Shown here: positions 21,063 to 32,653 of the stretch, one piece after another
How positions within the stretch are numbered: position 1 is the first letter of the stretch
How the letters are laid out: each line of letters opens with the position of its first letter
Origin: Coprinopsis marcescibilis
Taxonomy: Eukaryota > Basidiomycota > Agaricomycetes > Agaricales > Psathyrellaceae
Length of the DNA stretch: 64,000 nucleotides
Assembly: GCA_004369085.1 (NCBI GenBank)
Contig: ML210146.1
Coordinates: 496,001-560,000 of the forward strand
Reading direction: 5' to 3'
The notes under the pieces: generated by a model
Database searches by the model: none
What the model saw: only the letters and a program-made list of their open reading frames with translations
Told to the model about the DNA's origin: nothing
Made by a program: the position numbers and the translations under genes

Positions 21063-22705
21063 TTATGAGGTATCGACGGGACTCGAATCTCGTTCATCCT
21101 CTTCCCTATTTCCGATGCCTAAGGCAACGAAACTGACCAACACGAGTAAAGCGCCAAGTATAACCTGAGGATCGCTGCCTCTACCTCGGAAGAAGTCACC
21201 GAGGACGGCGAAAGGTATCGTCAGACTAAGGCCAACAGTGACAACCAGAGGGGTTGTTTTCAGCATTGCTAGCACATATAAATAGTCGCTTGACCACGTT
21301 ATTGCCATCTACAAGTTTGTGAGAGAGATATAAATGTCAAGGTTGTGTCAAATGGAAACACATATGCTCACGTTAATCAGCACGGCAGTCCATAGCTTGC
21401 TAGTCCCTGGCAGTCCAAAGACCTCTATCCCGGATAAATGGAGAATGACGCCAATGGGCCAACAGAGAAGGATGTTGAATAGCCCAACAAAGCCAAAGAA
21501 TAATTGCATGTCTACGCGGGATTCAGATCCTATTCTGACCTTGAGAAGGATCACATAAAGAGCATAACATAATGCGGAGATCAGAGCAAGGACATCTCCC
21601 AAGACAGGGTTAGATGAATGGCGGGAGGCCGGTTTGGTCGGGTCCGAAAGAAAGGCGTCCTTTGAGTCAGACCGAGAGACAAGCAAAACACCGCAAAAAC
21701 TAGGAGAACAAAACGTCAAAGTTGCGAGCGTGGGTCCAAAAGGTCTGTTCCCACCTGATAACAACAGTAAAAATCTTGAGAAATGACAATTTCTCGACCC
21801 TACAAAGGGTTCCAATTGCCAAAGTAAAGAAGCCTGAAACCCGTTTCCTATCAGTCATATGTCATAACAGAAGAAGAAATCACTGACCGCTTGTACTTGA
21901 CAGGATAGTAGCACTGGATACGCTGGTAAAATCAAGTGCTGCATTGACCGTCCAGTTGGCGATAAACCAGAATATGCAAAAGACCGAGGCCAATTGTGCT
22001 GTCTCTCTCGGGGTCAAAGGGGGTAAACCTGAGCCAGGGGTACCCGGTTTGGAGACGATATCATCAATAGGGCCATCGTGTGTTGCCAAAGGTTCATACT
22101 CTCCCGATCGGCTGATACAAGGTCAATAAGGGTAATGCGGGAAATATAAAATACACCTACTGTGAAGCTTGCCCGTTGTTTGAGTGCTTTTGCCACAACT
22201 TCTTTACGACAAATGGAAGTAGATAGAGTGTGAAGGCACTCGTATTCATATATGTCACGCTGGCGATAGAGAGTTAGTCAAGTGTGACGACTCTGTGTCA
22301 TTGCGAGATGCTTGTAATCACAAAAATGGTTTCGCAAAGCCATCCTCAAATAGATCCTGGGTGGGGAATAAGACAAATGACTCCAGAAAGTACTTTCGAA
22401 CTCACTTGTGTGATGAAATTCGAAAAAGTCCAAAGAAGAACGACGCACAGAAGAAGCAAAAGGCCAATTAGATAGTCCCTTTTGCTAAGAGCTTCCTTTG
22501 TGAGGCTGGTGACTGGACTCGTATTTGAGCCTTGCGAAAGAGGCTCCATTTCGTAGGTCTCTCCCCTGTCTGCTTGAACCCAAGTCTGGACGTTAGGGCT
22601 CAAGGATGAAGCTTCAGTCATCCATCCCTGGCGGATGCGAGTAGTGTTGGCGTCAGATGCCAGCCAGACCTCAAGGTGACGCGATATCAAGGGCGATTTG
22701 ATCAT
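21063..22705 (-). CDS. SLC35F/YML018C-like drug/metabolite-family transporter
   Basis: A multi-exon membrane protein of the DMT superfamily. After a hydrophilic N-terminus of about 75 residues comes the first helix (DYLIGLLLLLCVVLLWTFSN), then YMNTSAFTLYLLPFVVKK, the next helices (LASVFCIFWFIANWTVNAAL, SVSSATILSSTSGFFTLAIG), GDVLALISALCYALYVILLK, and the last EamA-type helices (TTPLVVTVGLSLTIPFAVLG, VILGALLVLVSFVALGIG). The arrangement and the STSGFFTL motif match the SLC35F5/YML018C group, vacuolar or Golgi membrane proteins whose substrate is unknown. Introns about seven. Start chosen at 22705 as the first ATG of the exon with the N-terminal tail. Same strand as the SLX9 gene upstream of it in genome order. 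Confidence 0.82.
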
Positions 22706-22902
22706 ATTTGTACATTCACAGGAGTAGAAATATGGCAGTAGTTTTGTTACATGTTATTAGGCTGTAGAAGTGAAGTAGGTGACGCAGGGAGGATAGAATG
22801 AGTGTGAGGGGGTCCAATTAAACTCAAGACCATGAAATAAATTTACGCTAGTGATACAAATTGGCCTAACGCCAGAGTGCCCAGAGAATAGTATATACAA
22901 TG

Positions 22903-24327
22903 TCATCTTGTCCGTGAAGCATGGTACTTCACCTTTTCAAATATCCGATAAAGGCTTATAATCAGGTTTGTGCAATAGGCGATTAAACCAACCCCAACCA
23001 GACAGATAAGGGCAAGCTGTGAATCGCAAATTTCCCCCTTTGCAGAATTTGCAGATTCTGGAAGATTAAAAGGCGGCCTTGGAAGTTCATTGTACCAACT
23101 TGTGCTGGAGGGAGACGCACACGGCAGGAGGGACGTGAAGAAATTGTCGAACGATAAGGACAGTGCAGCGGACCAAGCGCAAATAAAGAGCACTTCCGAG
23201 AGTGTGTGAGCAAGCTTGGCAGATGTTCTCCAGAGGCCAAGAGGCCGACCGAAGTACTCCAGCTGTCACGAAAAAGACTTCAGTCTGGGCAAGTGGAGTT
23301 TTGTCGGGCTACCTACATAGATGGCTGCCATCACATGGACAAGGGTAAGCGGTGCAAAGATGATGACGACAGTTCTAACAGGATGGTCAGCAGGGGTGTG
23401 ACAAGTAAAATTTGGCACTTACGGTGAACTTCCTACAGCACCCATGGTGTGATTTACGATCTCTATCTGGCGGATATGTATCGCCATTCCAAGAGCAGCA
23501 GTAGTGAAGGCAATGTTGATAAACCGAAACAACTGCGGACCAAACGATTAACATCTCTGTGCTGCAATGAGGACGACTGCTTACCAAAGGTACATAGACA
23601 TTGGTCAAGATGAAGGAACGAATTCGTTTTGTCCAACCAGTGTCTCTGGAGTTTGTGCTGGCTCGGTCTTCTCGATCAGAATCAAACGAGTCTGGGGAGT
23701 CGCGGGGATGGGGACCCTGTGCGGCGAGTTTAGCTGACCATGGGACATCCCAGCCTGGTGTTGCGGCGTGAGCAGCGGTGTATGTCGAAGCCGGGTGTGT
23801 TGGGATGGACAAGAGAAGGGCTTGAGGTGGATCGCCGCTCTCCACATCCTTCTCCTTCTCCTTTCGGTTGGAGCTCATGTTTTCCCGCAGACTGGTCGAT
23901 GCCTGAAGCCATGATATTGACCGGTCTCGGAACCCCCGACGCTCTGGACGATGACTTGAGTTGCTGTGAAGATCGTGATACTGCTCCCTTGATCTCGGAA
24001 GTGTGAAGCTCCACCAACGTGAATTGTCCTCGTTTGTCTGGAAGCTGGCAGCGTCGAATGCGCGTGATGGAGAGAGTGGAACACCTGGACCGTCGGACAG
24101 TGCGGTAGCCTCCTCTTTAGGAGACGGAGGTTCGTCGCGAGCCCATGCTAAAAAAATATGGTCGAAATGAGGACAATTAAGTGGTCTGAAGTGAGATTCG
24201 TACGTGGAACAGTGACTACTTTGGTCAGAGGAGGCGGAGGCCTGCGAGAAGCTCGTGAGCCCGACGGAATATTGAGACTGGTCGTCGAAGGAACTGAAGG
24301 AGCACGGTTCCTGGAGGATACGGACAT
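22903..24327 (-). CDS. Conserved fungal four-helix membrane protein, unknown function
   Basis: The start is in a short upstream exon: ATG at 24325-24327, then a Ser/Pro-rich stretch, an intron (about 24166-24221) and an exon with WARDEPPSPKEE, RWWSFTLPRSREQYHD and SWLQASTSLRENMSSNRKEK. The later part holds TPGWDVPW and the first helix after RIRSFILTNVYVPLLFRFIN, three more hydrophobic segments (TVVIIFAPLTLVHVMAAIYL; EVLFICAWSAALSLSFDNFF; LALICLVGVGLIAYCTNLII) and a short basic tail. About 350 residues with four helices. I have an impression of close relatives across fungi, including the W-W-FTLPRSRE segment, but no assigned role. Taking the internal Met of MSSNRKEK as start would lose the conserved N-terminal third. 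Confidence 0.8.
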
Positions 24328-24474
24328 GTACAGGAGAAATAACAGAAATTATTAGGGCAAGTCAGTACTGCATGGGAGTAGACAAGAAAGGATTGTGGAC
24401 AGCCAAGTCTGATTGATCCAAGACTGCTGCTTCCTGCCAAATTCGGTCAACCGGCACTTTTCCTCTCTCCCACA

Positions 24475-25424
24475 ATGGACCCCATTCCCTCACTTTCAGA
24501 CGGCGTCGTTGGCAGCCGTTTCGTCTCTCAGGACGACATAGAGACGGCAAGAGCAAGAAAAGACGAACAGTGGAAAGCCGCATATGCCAGGTACAACCTC
24601 GAACTTCTTCATTCTTCACCCATCTTAAACTCTCTCGTTCTACCAGACTTGGCCAGGAACCGCCGCCTCAGCAGCTGAATGACGAGACTTACGATGGTCG
24701 TAGCTTGGCAGAAGTATGTGGTCTCGGTCCAGAAACTTTCAGTATTATATTGACTCTTCCAACGATGCTTGCATTCATGTAGAAACTCGCCGCCAACAAG
24801 GTGTGCATCACTGGCTTGCCGCCGCATCTAATTTCATCAACGTTGCATATGTAGATCGCGAAACAGGAAGAATGGGAAGAAAAGAACAAGCTAGGTACGA
24901 GGGAGGTCATTGTATATATCATATCTTTGTGCTAAATGGCTTCTCGGCAGCCAACCAATTCCGCGCTCTTGAGGAGGATGAAATCATGTTCTTGGATTCT
25001 ATCCGAGAAAAACAAGAACAAGAAGAACGGTTGCGGAAGGAGACAGAAGGAGAAGAATTAAAGAATTTCAGAGAGTAAGACTGCTCGCTATTTCACTTTC
25101 CCTTGGACCTTTTTGTCAATTCGTTGTCATTCTAGGGCCGTAGCAACACGCAACAGCACAACCTCCAATCCACCTCCGTCACTCACCCCGTCAGCTTCTG
25201 CTCCCAGGCCAGTGGTACAGCAGCAGAAGAAAAGAGTCGAGGGCAAGCGGGTCCTGAAAGGGATTGTCGTGAAGAAGAAGGCTACAAAGCCCAGCATGGA
25301 TTCCCAAAAAGTCAGTCAAACAGCAACCGGAAACGTTGTATCGCCTCCTGCTCAAGACTCGCACACCAAGCGCGATGGAGACGACGCGCCAGACCCGAAA
25401 CGTAGGAGAATATCCAAGTCATGA
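24475..25424 (+). CDS. FAM192A/PSME3IP1 (NIP30)-like protein
   Basis: Five exons join to about 215 residues. The N-terminal block is the NIP30/FAM192A domain: SRFVSQDDIETARARKDEQW, then YDGRSLAEKLAANK, IAKQEEWEEKNKLANQFRAL and EEDEIMFLDSIREKQEQEE. After residue about 120 the chain is basic and disordered, ending DPKRRRISKS, a likely nuclear localisation signal. Mammalian PSME3IP1 binds the nuclear proteasome activator PA28-gamma; whether the fungal protein has such a partner is not known, so the name marks domain identity only. Splice joins such as GCC AG|A CTT keep frame. Divergent from the membrane protein at 24327 (147 bp); its stop is 40 bp from the ESS2 stop. Confidence 0.82.
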
Positions 25425-25464
25425 TTAGTTGCATTTATTTATTATCATATTCGAACCGACACAA

Positions 25465-27147
25465 TCATCGTCTGGCGTCAGAGGATGGTGTTGGTGTCCA
25501 CCTGACATCGTTGAGTTCCTTTTCCCTGCTCCCGTTGTCCCATGACGCGCTGCGTTCCATCGCCTCCGCCCGCCTTGCGCCTGCTGTGCTCATGGTGGTT
25601 CTGCGTAGCAATCGCTTGGCAGCTGGAGTCAGGTTCCCTGCTGCCTCCGCCTTTCTTGGTGTCCAATTTGGCGGAGCCATATTACCCTTCTTGCCACTCG
25701 CTAGCGTTCGACCGAGTGATAACCCCGGCGTCCGAAGTCCGAGCATATCTGCTTTCGCCCGCAAACTCTTCGAAGCCTTTGATGAAAGTTGCTGGGAAAG
25801 GGCCTCGCGTTGGGACATTCGAGGTAAATGGAAAGGCGTTGCCGGTGTGATAGCTTTAGCATCGTCTTCTGATTGCGAGATGACCCGGGGAGTTGCATTC
25901 AATGTCCCCCAGGTCATCAGCTGCTTCATCCCTGCAGGACCTAGTTGCGCTGGTGTTGGGGACGGCACGTTCGGAACGAGAGAGAATGCGGCGTTTCTGG
26001 GAGATCTTTGAACATCTAAACGCAGGACAAGTCAGTCCACTTCCAACAAGTCCCAGTGAATAAGCGAGACACACATGTTGTTCCCGAAATTGCTGCATCT
26101 ATCCGACTGCGCGTTGGGCTGGGGGGTGCTGAAACGGAACTTGATAGAGCACCACGTTCTTCCTGTTCTTGTAGCCGCGTGCCGTTATAAACTACCTTCT
26201 TCCTCTCAAACTTGGTTGGTTCCTCAGCACCCGGCCAGTGGTGGTACGGTGCAAGGTCTGCGTCAGGAGCAAACATCAGCGTGTTGCGAGCCTGGTGTTT
26301 ATTCAGTAAGATTAAACCCCGAGATGAACGTTACAAATGCAATCACCTTGAACTTCCAACCGTCTACACCAGCTGAGCGAGTATCTTTTGTCGGTGCCAA
26401 AACGTCGACAGTCGACAAGCCGTCGCTAACTGTGTTAGGCAGAGCCATAACAGAAGTCTTCGCGTTGAACTGTGGCTCTTCGTCGCCCCCTTCCATCTCC
26501 CGTTTCTTCCCTTTGACCTTGTTGCTCTCTACGTCCTCCCCTGCCTCTGTCAGGAGACCAGTCATTTTCGGCGCCTCAATCTTCATCTTTTTTCTGACTC
26601 CTATAGCGGGAGGGGCTTCAATAAGCATCCGCTCTCTCGACTCGATTGCCTTGGACTTCTGCGCCTCCACCCTCCGCTGAGCATCCCATGCCCATCCGTA
26701 TTTATCTTGCCTCTGCCGATTCTCCTCGTCTAGTATCTGCGTAAAGCTTGAATTGTCCTCCGACGTGTATTTGGCTTGAAATGCATCCAGACTGAGGTTT
26801 GTGTCGTATTTAGGCCTTTTTGACGGGCGGCTGCTACCCTCCCCCAATGAGGACCGTACACTCCACGGCGTTTGGCTCGGAGACTCGAACTGCCCTCGCT
26901 GACTCCGGGACACAAGTGGCGTGTCCCCGAGCTCCTGTAATCGGCGCACAGAGGCCTGAATTAAGTGTGGGTCCTTCGAGCTGACAGCGTCCAAGTATCC
27001 GTTCGTTGCATCAAGATGGACCAGAGAGGGAAAGAAGTCTCGGGCAATGATCTTGGACAGTGCAGCTGTGTAATCATCTTCGTCGAGTACAAATTGTCGA
27101 TATAATGACCGTTCCGGAGCTGGTGTAGCGTCGACGTGTTCTGACAT
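25465..27147 (-). CDS. ESS2 (DGCR14/Es2) splicing-associated protein
   Basis: A nuclear protein of the Es2 family, found with late spliceosomes in animals and fission yeast. Start MSEHVDATPAPERSLYRQFV at 27147; an upstream in-frame Met at 27243 would add 32 residues not expected of the family. Conserved stretches: VLDEDDYTAALSKIIARDFF and HLDATNGYLDAV at the N-terminus, QAKYTSEDNSSFTQILDEEN, GWAWDAQRR, the junction GWKFK-ARNTLMFAPDADL across an intron, and the C-terminal MTWGTLNATPRVI with a basic tail ending SSDARR. Two to three introns, about 500 residues. Antisense frames of up to 201 codons here are shadows. NudE ends 336 bp upstream on the same strand. Confidence 0.9.
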
Positions 27148-27483
27148 GTTCGTCGAGTGTATGATGGTGGTTCCAGTCAGAGTTAGTGTGTATACTGATC
27201 CCGCCGGACCGTCGCTTATGTGTACCATGGCGGTCCCCGGCATCTACTCCCAACAGGTAATAAGTGTCATAGGTCATAAATATGTTCGTAACTATTGAAA
27301 AAAAGGCAGAGGAAAGGCATCTACCTAATAACGCAGGTGTATTAAGAATAAAACGAGAGTGGTATGAGGGGCGAGCATAAACTTAAGAGTTTCCAAAAGA
27401 TAACTAGTATAGAAGCGCAAACTAGAAATTATAATGGGTTCCGTGTTATTAGAGGTCTGGGTATTGCTGTGAGAAGTGAAAAG
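27148..27483. other. 336-bp region between ESS2 and NudE
   Basis: Contains the ESS2 5' side and the NudE 3' UTR, both minus strand. AT-rich from 27280 to 27440. No gene or distinctive motif seen; the in-frame upstream ATG at 27241-27243 is the only feature of note. Confidence 0.55.
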
Positions 27484-29624
27484 TTATCTGCCAGCTCTCG
27501 CCGCCGAGCTTTCCGCTCTCGGTCGCAAATCGTTGATGTCCAGAAACCCTTGTGCATCACCGGAGCTTCTCCTTCCCGCGCTACTTGGTGGTCTTCCAAT
27601 CCTACTTTTGGAGAGGATGGAGCTAAGGTCGGTGGAGCCTGAAGCTTTGGGTCGAACTGTTATATTCGTATGCGACAACGGGAGCCGAGGGAGTGCTTTG
27701 TTGCCTTCCGAGTCAAAGTTTGGCCGAGGAAGGGGGGGCAATGTTGTAGACCTGTCGCGAAGCTCGGAAGGGAGACCAGAGGTGCTGGTACCAAAGGATG
27801 CTCGTTTGTGATTGTAGGGGTTTGGGCCACTGGGTCCGGTTGAGCGCTTGAGAGCAGAGGCAGAAGTGTACATCCCATTTGTCGGGAGAGGCAAAAAGGT
27901 TGGTGTGGTGGGCCTTGAATTAGGAGATGGTCTTGGCCTGGTAGTCGTCGTAACACTTAAGCTTCCTGATTGTCGTGAAGCAGGTCGTCGAGGTCCACCA
28001 TTCATGCTCTTTCCCAGCGACGGATGGGGACCAGTGCTGAGCGACGGTGATTTCGCCCGATTGGTGCGGAAGGAAGTCGGTGCCAAGGGGTTGGAAAGCC
28101 GCCTGTTCTCTTTCTTATCTTTCTGTGGTGAAGGAGAATCCTCCATAATCAAAACCCAGCCCGAATCCCCACCGGCATCCCTTTCTACCCTTGACCCGGG
28201 CTTGTCAAAGTCCATACTTGGCCTCTGAGATTCCCAGCTTGTCTTCGCGGTGGATACGGTGGATACGGAAGAGGTATCGAATCCGCTGGTTGCGCTGGAA
28301 GTGTTTGAGCTAACACTACTACGACTGGCGATTCGTAGTCGTGGAACTTTGGTGTGAATCTTCTGTTCTAGATTGCGAACGCGAGCGCGCATTTCTGTAA
28401 CCATTTGGACGCCCTTGCTCTTCGAAGTGGTTGTGCTGGTTGTAGATGCAAGGGAGCTGGAAGTAACAGAGCTACGCATAGGGGTTCCTCGGGTCGGGAG
28501 ACGTGAGCTTGATGCTGTCGTGGGGCTATTGGCGGAATAGAGGGAGTAATTAGTGGAGGAGGAACGGCCAAGCCCTGCTGTTCGGATGGTACTGAGAGGG
28601 CTCTCTTTGTTGAAAAGGGGAGTACGTTGGGCAGCGATTTGGGCCGTTGACTTGCTTAGGCCTGATGCTCTTGGTGTAACCTGGGATGGTGGTAGTTTCG
28701 AGGGCGATAAGTCCGAAAGGTCGAGATCTGCAGGTGCTTTCTTGTGAAGGTTCTCTTCCGAACGCGGTGTCATACGAAGCTGCTGGGTTCTAACAGAGTT
28801 CTTGTACTCTTGTTCGGTTGCGGCGATTCTGTCCTTGAGGATGGAATTCTCTTCATTGGTATCTGGAAGAGGGGTTAATGAATGTCGGAGGCGGACAAGA
28901 ATATCGGCGTACCCCTCAGTTCATCTTTTAATCGTTGAGTTTCCTCCTCAAGATGAACCTTGTCCAAGAGTTCCTGCTCCAGCAAAATCTTCTCCTCAAG
29001 CACACGAGAATACTTGGCTTCCATGTCAGAGAGACTGGAGGATATAGCGCGCTCGTTGCGTTCCAAATCATCATTGCCCATTTCCAACTCGCGCAGCTGG
29101 ATCTTGACCACCTGATATTCTTGTCGAAGCTTATCCAGTTCCCGTTGCAGAGAGGTGGTCGTCGTATTGTGAGTGGTTTGGAGTGACATGAACTTTGACT
29201 GATGACAGCAACAAGAATTTTAGCGCGATGTCGCAGGCACCACAGGCCAGCAAGATGTACCTTCCAATCGTCTCTCTCAGTTTCCGCCCTCGAGACCTTG
29301 ACCTTCAAATCTTGTTGAGCCCGCTCTGTTCGTGCCAACTCTGCTTCCAATTCCGCCTCAAGCTCCTTGCTCGCGGCATGAAATTCGTCGAGTTCAGCCT
29401 TGGTCTCGGAAAGCATATCGAGCACCTATATGCAATGAGCTGAGAGACTTCTAACATTATATGGTGCGTACCTCATTGTACTTGGACCGCCAGTCAGTTC
29501 CACCAGGAGAATAACTGCGAGAAAGGGTCGCTGGGTTAGGGCAGAGTGATGGTGGCATCAACAAGGCTTACTTGACACCATTATCGTCGAAAGACATGGG
29601 GCGTTCCTTGCGCAACGAGTCCAT
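27484..29624 (-). CDS. nudE: NudE nuclear distribution protein
   Basis: Partner of LIS1/NudF and dynein, needed for nuclear migration along hyphae. The start ATG is at 29622-29624 (MDSLRKERPMSFDDNG), then a short exon YSPGGTDWRSKYNE, then the coiled coil LDMLSETKAELDEFHAAS...SRAETERDDWK and QLRELEMGNDDLERNERAIS...EEKILLEQELLDKVHLEEE, the LIS1-binding NudE region. The final 430-codon exon is Ser/Thr/Pro-rich and disordered with one conserved-looking helix (VQMVTEMRARVRNLEQKIH). The N-terminal 170 residues carry the family match. About five introns. In dikaryotic mushrooms nuclear positioning is central, so an intact copy is expected. Confidence 0.9.
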
Positions 29625-29884
29625 AGCTGAAGCACAGCTGCCGCTACCTACGAGAACCTGCTCAGAGAAGGGGGAAACAGGACTTAATGCGACGATGGGC
29701 AGACGTCCTGACGGTTTGGTTCAAAGCTGCTCATTCCTTATTTGGACCAAGTCCAAGTCAAGTGTTGATTCCGGTTGCCTTTTCGGGCTGCCTGGTGCCA
29801 CACAACATTGACGCCAGAATATCCAGAAAACCCACAAACAATAGTTACAGGTCCACTAATTTAGCTACCACTAGGATAATACAA

Positions 29885-30634
29885 TCAGAGTCCTTCAGGT
29901 TTGGCACACTTCCTTTTTTCGATTTTTCCAGTTTTCGGGCAACGCATTTCTTGCCAAGAAACAGGCTCCAGGGTCGCTCCTACAGGTTTACCAAACCGAC
30001 GCTTAAGTTTAACTGAATCCTGATCAAAGCTTGCCACCCACCGGCTTCACTTGTTGCAAAGATGACCCCCAGGTCGTTGCGGGCGGTGGTTATGAAATAA
30101 CTACGCGCGTCGCCGAGCGAAATCTGGACGGGAAGCCGTAAAACACATGTTCCAAGTGTCCTGGATTGCCTTTGAAACTTACCACAACACCTCGAACAAC
30201 ATCTCCTCCCCGGAAGCAATCGCCGATTTTCACCCTGTCTTTTTCTGTGGCCCTCACATCCTGCGAACGAATGACACCAGTAAACTCTTCGCCGGCTGGC
30301 AATGGGACGCCATCGACGACGGAGATTGAGATGAAGGCCTGCTGAGGCGACAGACGAGTTACCGACCCAAGAACGACTGAATTTGGGGCTGGAGGATGTG
30401 GTCGGACTCGAGGGATTGTCAGAGTCTAGATGAGTTGACTGGGTGAGCGAAATTGCAGAAAGAGAAGGATTCGGGGCATCCACGAACAGAACCGTCCAAC
30501 TTTGGTACTCCCAGCAAACTTGCGCGTGGCTCGTCGTGTTTTAAATAAGTGCCATTCCCGAGCTGTGGTGCTGGTGCTCGTGGAGGCAGAAAGCTGGATA
30601 TCGGTTGACCTGGGAGGACCAGTGGGAAGGACAT
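29885..30634 (-). CDS. CSL4: Exosome complex subunit CSL4 (EXOSC1)
   Basis: Cap protein of the RNA exosome, which degrades and trims rRNA precursors and other RNAs. Exons join to about 190 residues: start MSFPLVLPGQPISSF, NGTYLKHDEPRASLLGVPK, the S1 domain (NSVVLGSVTRLSPQQAFISI, EFTGVIRSQDVRATEKDRV, CFRGGDVVRGVV-ISLGD, FITTARNDLGVIFATSEAG) and the zinc-binding end SWQEMRCPKTGKIEKRKCAK. The C-terminal exon is hidden behind an intron at about 29981-30040; unspliced reading ends early in QLNLSVGLVNL. Stop TGA at 29885-29887. Divergent from the PDH-E2 gene, with only 115 bp between start codons. Confidence 0.92.
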
Positions 30635-30749
30635 GATGGGGCCTGAAAGATACCGATTGTGTCTGTTTGGCCATCAGGTCCAGGTAACCCCAGCGAAACT
30701 TGTCTTCCCGACAACTTCCAATTTCCTCTCTCAAAGTCTGTCCTTCACA

Positions 30750-32362
30750 ATGGTCGCATCCCTTGCTCGCATTCTTTCGCGTGGTATGTATATTGATATA
30801 TCTTCGCAGTTACATATCAATTCCTTTCTATAGGTCTCCATATCTCCGCCCGCAGGCATGCGTTGACTCAATTCAACATGCCAGCAATGAGTCCGACTAT
30901 GACTGAGGGAGGTATTGCTTCCTGGAAGAAAAAAGAAGGCGAACCCTTCACCGCGGGCGAAGTCCTCCTCGAAATCGTAAGTGCTTCCATTCACCGTTGA
31001 GACGTGTCCCTTATCCCTTTACCGCGTCATCACAGGAAACGGACAAGGCCACGATTGACGTCGAGGCCCAGGACGACGGAATCCTCGCCAAAATTATTGC
31101 AAGTCCTCCGCTGCCATAAACACCTTCTATCTCATTGACGACGTGGCTTCTAGGTCCAGGACGGCTCAAAAGCTGTGCCCGTTGGTTCAGTAATTGGCAT
31201 CATCGGCGAGGAGGGTGATGACTTGTCAGGCGCCGCCGCGCTCGCGGAGCAGGCCGCGTCTAAGCCTGCTGCTCCCAAGACAGAGGAAAAGGCTCCAGAG
31301 CCACCCAAAGCAGAGTCTACCCCTGCATCGTCACCTGCCGTGACCGAGTCCCTGCCCAAGGGCGACCGCATCTTCGCATCTCCCATTGCGAAGAAAATTG
31401 CCCTCGAACGCGGCATCCCTCTCTCCAAGATCAAAGGATCCGGTCCCGAAGGTCGCATTATTCGGGAAGACGTTGAGAAGTGGAAGGCGGAACCCGAGGC
31501 TGCTTCCCAAGCCGCACCAAGCCAACAAACTCCTGCCGCCCAGGCTGCAGACTACGTCGACACACCCGTTTCCAACATGCGCAAGACCATCGGTGCACGT
31601 TTGACGCAGTCCAAACAGGAGCTCCCCCACTACTATGTCACAGCAGAGGTCAACATGGACAAAGTACTTAAGCTCCGAGAGGTTTTCAACAAGACTTTGG
31701 GTGAAAAGGACGGCTCTGCCAAGCTCAGCGTAAACGATTTCATTGTGAAGGCCACTGCTTGTGCGCTTTCCGACGTTCCAGAGGCTAACTCTGCGTGGCT
31801 CGGAGAGGTCATTCGAACGTGAGCAGTCGTACTCGGTACATGCACTCCGGTCCATGCTCATACATCCTTTTCAGATACAAGAAGGCCGACATATCTGTGG
31901 CTGTTGCAACCCCCACTGGCTTGATTACCCCCATCGTCAAGGATGCTGGCTCGAAAGGCCTCGCTTCAATCTCTGCTGAAACCAAGGCCCTTGCCAAAAA
32001 GGCTCGCGATGGAAAACTTGCCCCAGCTGAATACCAGGTTACTGCTTTTTCCCAAAGACATTGAGCTACATCGTTCTGACTTTGTTCAATAGGGCGGAAC
32101 ATTCACCATTTCCAACCTTGGAATGTTTGGTGTAGAACACTTTACCGCAATCATCAATCCTCCTCAGTCGTGTATCCTCGCTGTCGGTGCGACACAGGCG
32201 AGACTTGTGCCAGCACCGGAAGAAGAACGTGGATTCAAGACTGTGCAGGTGATGAAGGTCACCCTCAGCTCTGACCATCGTACCGTGGATGGCGCCATTG
32301 CCGCAAGGTGGTTAAACGCCTTCAAAGGCTACCTGGAAAACCCTCTCACTTTCATGCTTTAA
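30750..32362 (+). CDS. LAT1: Pyruvate dehydrogenase E2, dihydrolipoamide acetyltransferase
   Basis: Core of the mitochondrial pyruvate dehydrogenase complex; transfers acetyl from lipoyl-lysine to CoA. Domain order: presequence ([20 protein letters not shown]), lipoyl domain ([20 protein letters not shown]; lipoylated lysine in ETDKA), Ala/Pro-rich linker, the E1/E3-binding domain ([20 protein letters not shown]...[13 protein letters not shown]), a second linker and the catalytic domain from [11 protein letters not shown] to the end, with the HxxxDG motif as [10 protein letters not shown]. One lipoyl domain, as in other fungi. Five short introns, about 445 residues. Complete. Lipoyl synthase, which makes its cofactor, is encoded 6 kb away. 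Confidence 0.95.
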
Positions 32363-32653
32363 CCCCCTTGCGCCTTGGATCTCCTTACTTCGGAATAGAT
32401 TTCGTACATTCTACTAAATGCTAGGTATCACACAATAGAATTTGCCCGGCTTAATAGTTATGACATTTTGTGAACCTGCATCCAACGCGGATCGCCGCAC
32501 ACCATCCAAGTTTGACACCGATGACGCGGAACCCGACGTTGCTACGCTTATGGCACCGACGACCATGAAGTTGAAATGTGATGCCTCAATTTCCCAAGCC
32601 CTCCTGCCTTTTCCGTTCACTCCAAAATCCTCGAAACGACACTCATTGGAACT

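Noticed and set aside
25421..26680. Plus-strand frames of 196 and 201 codons antisense to ESS2
   Set aside because: The minus strand carries conserved ESS2 blocks; the plus frames show none.
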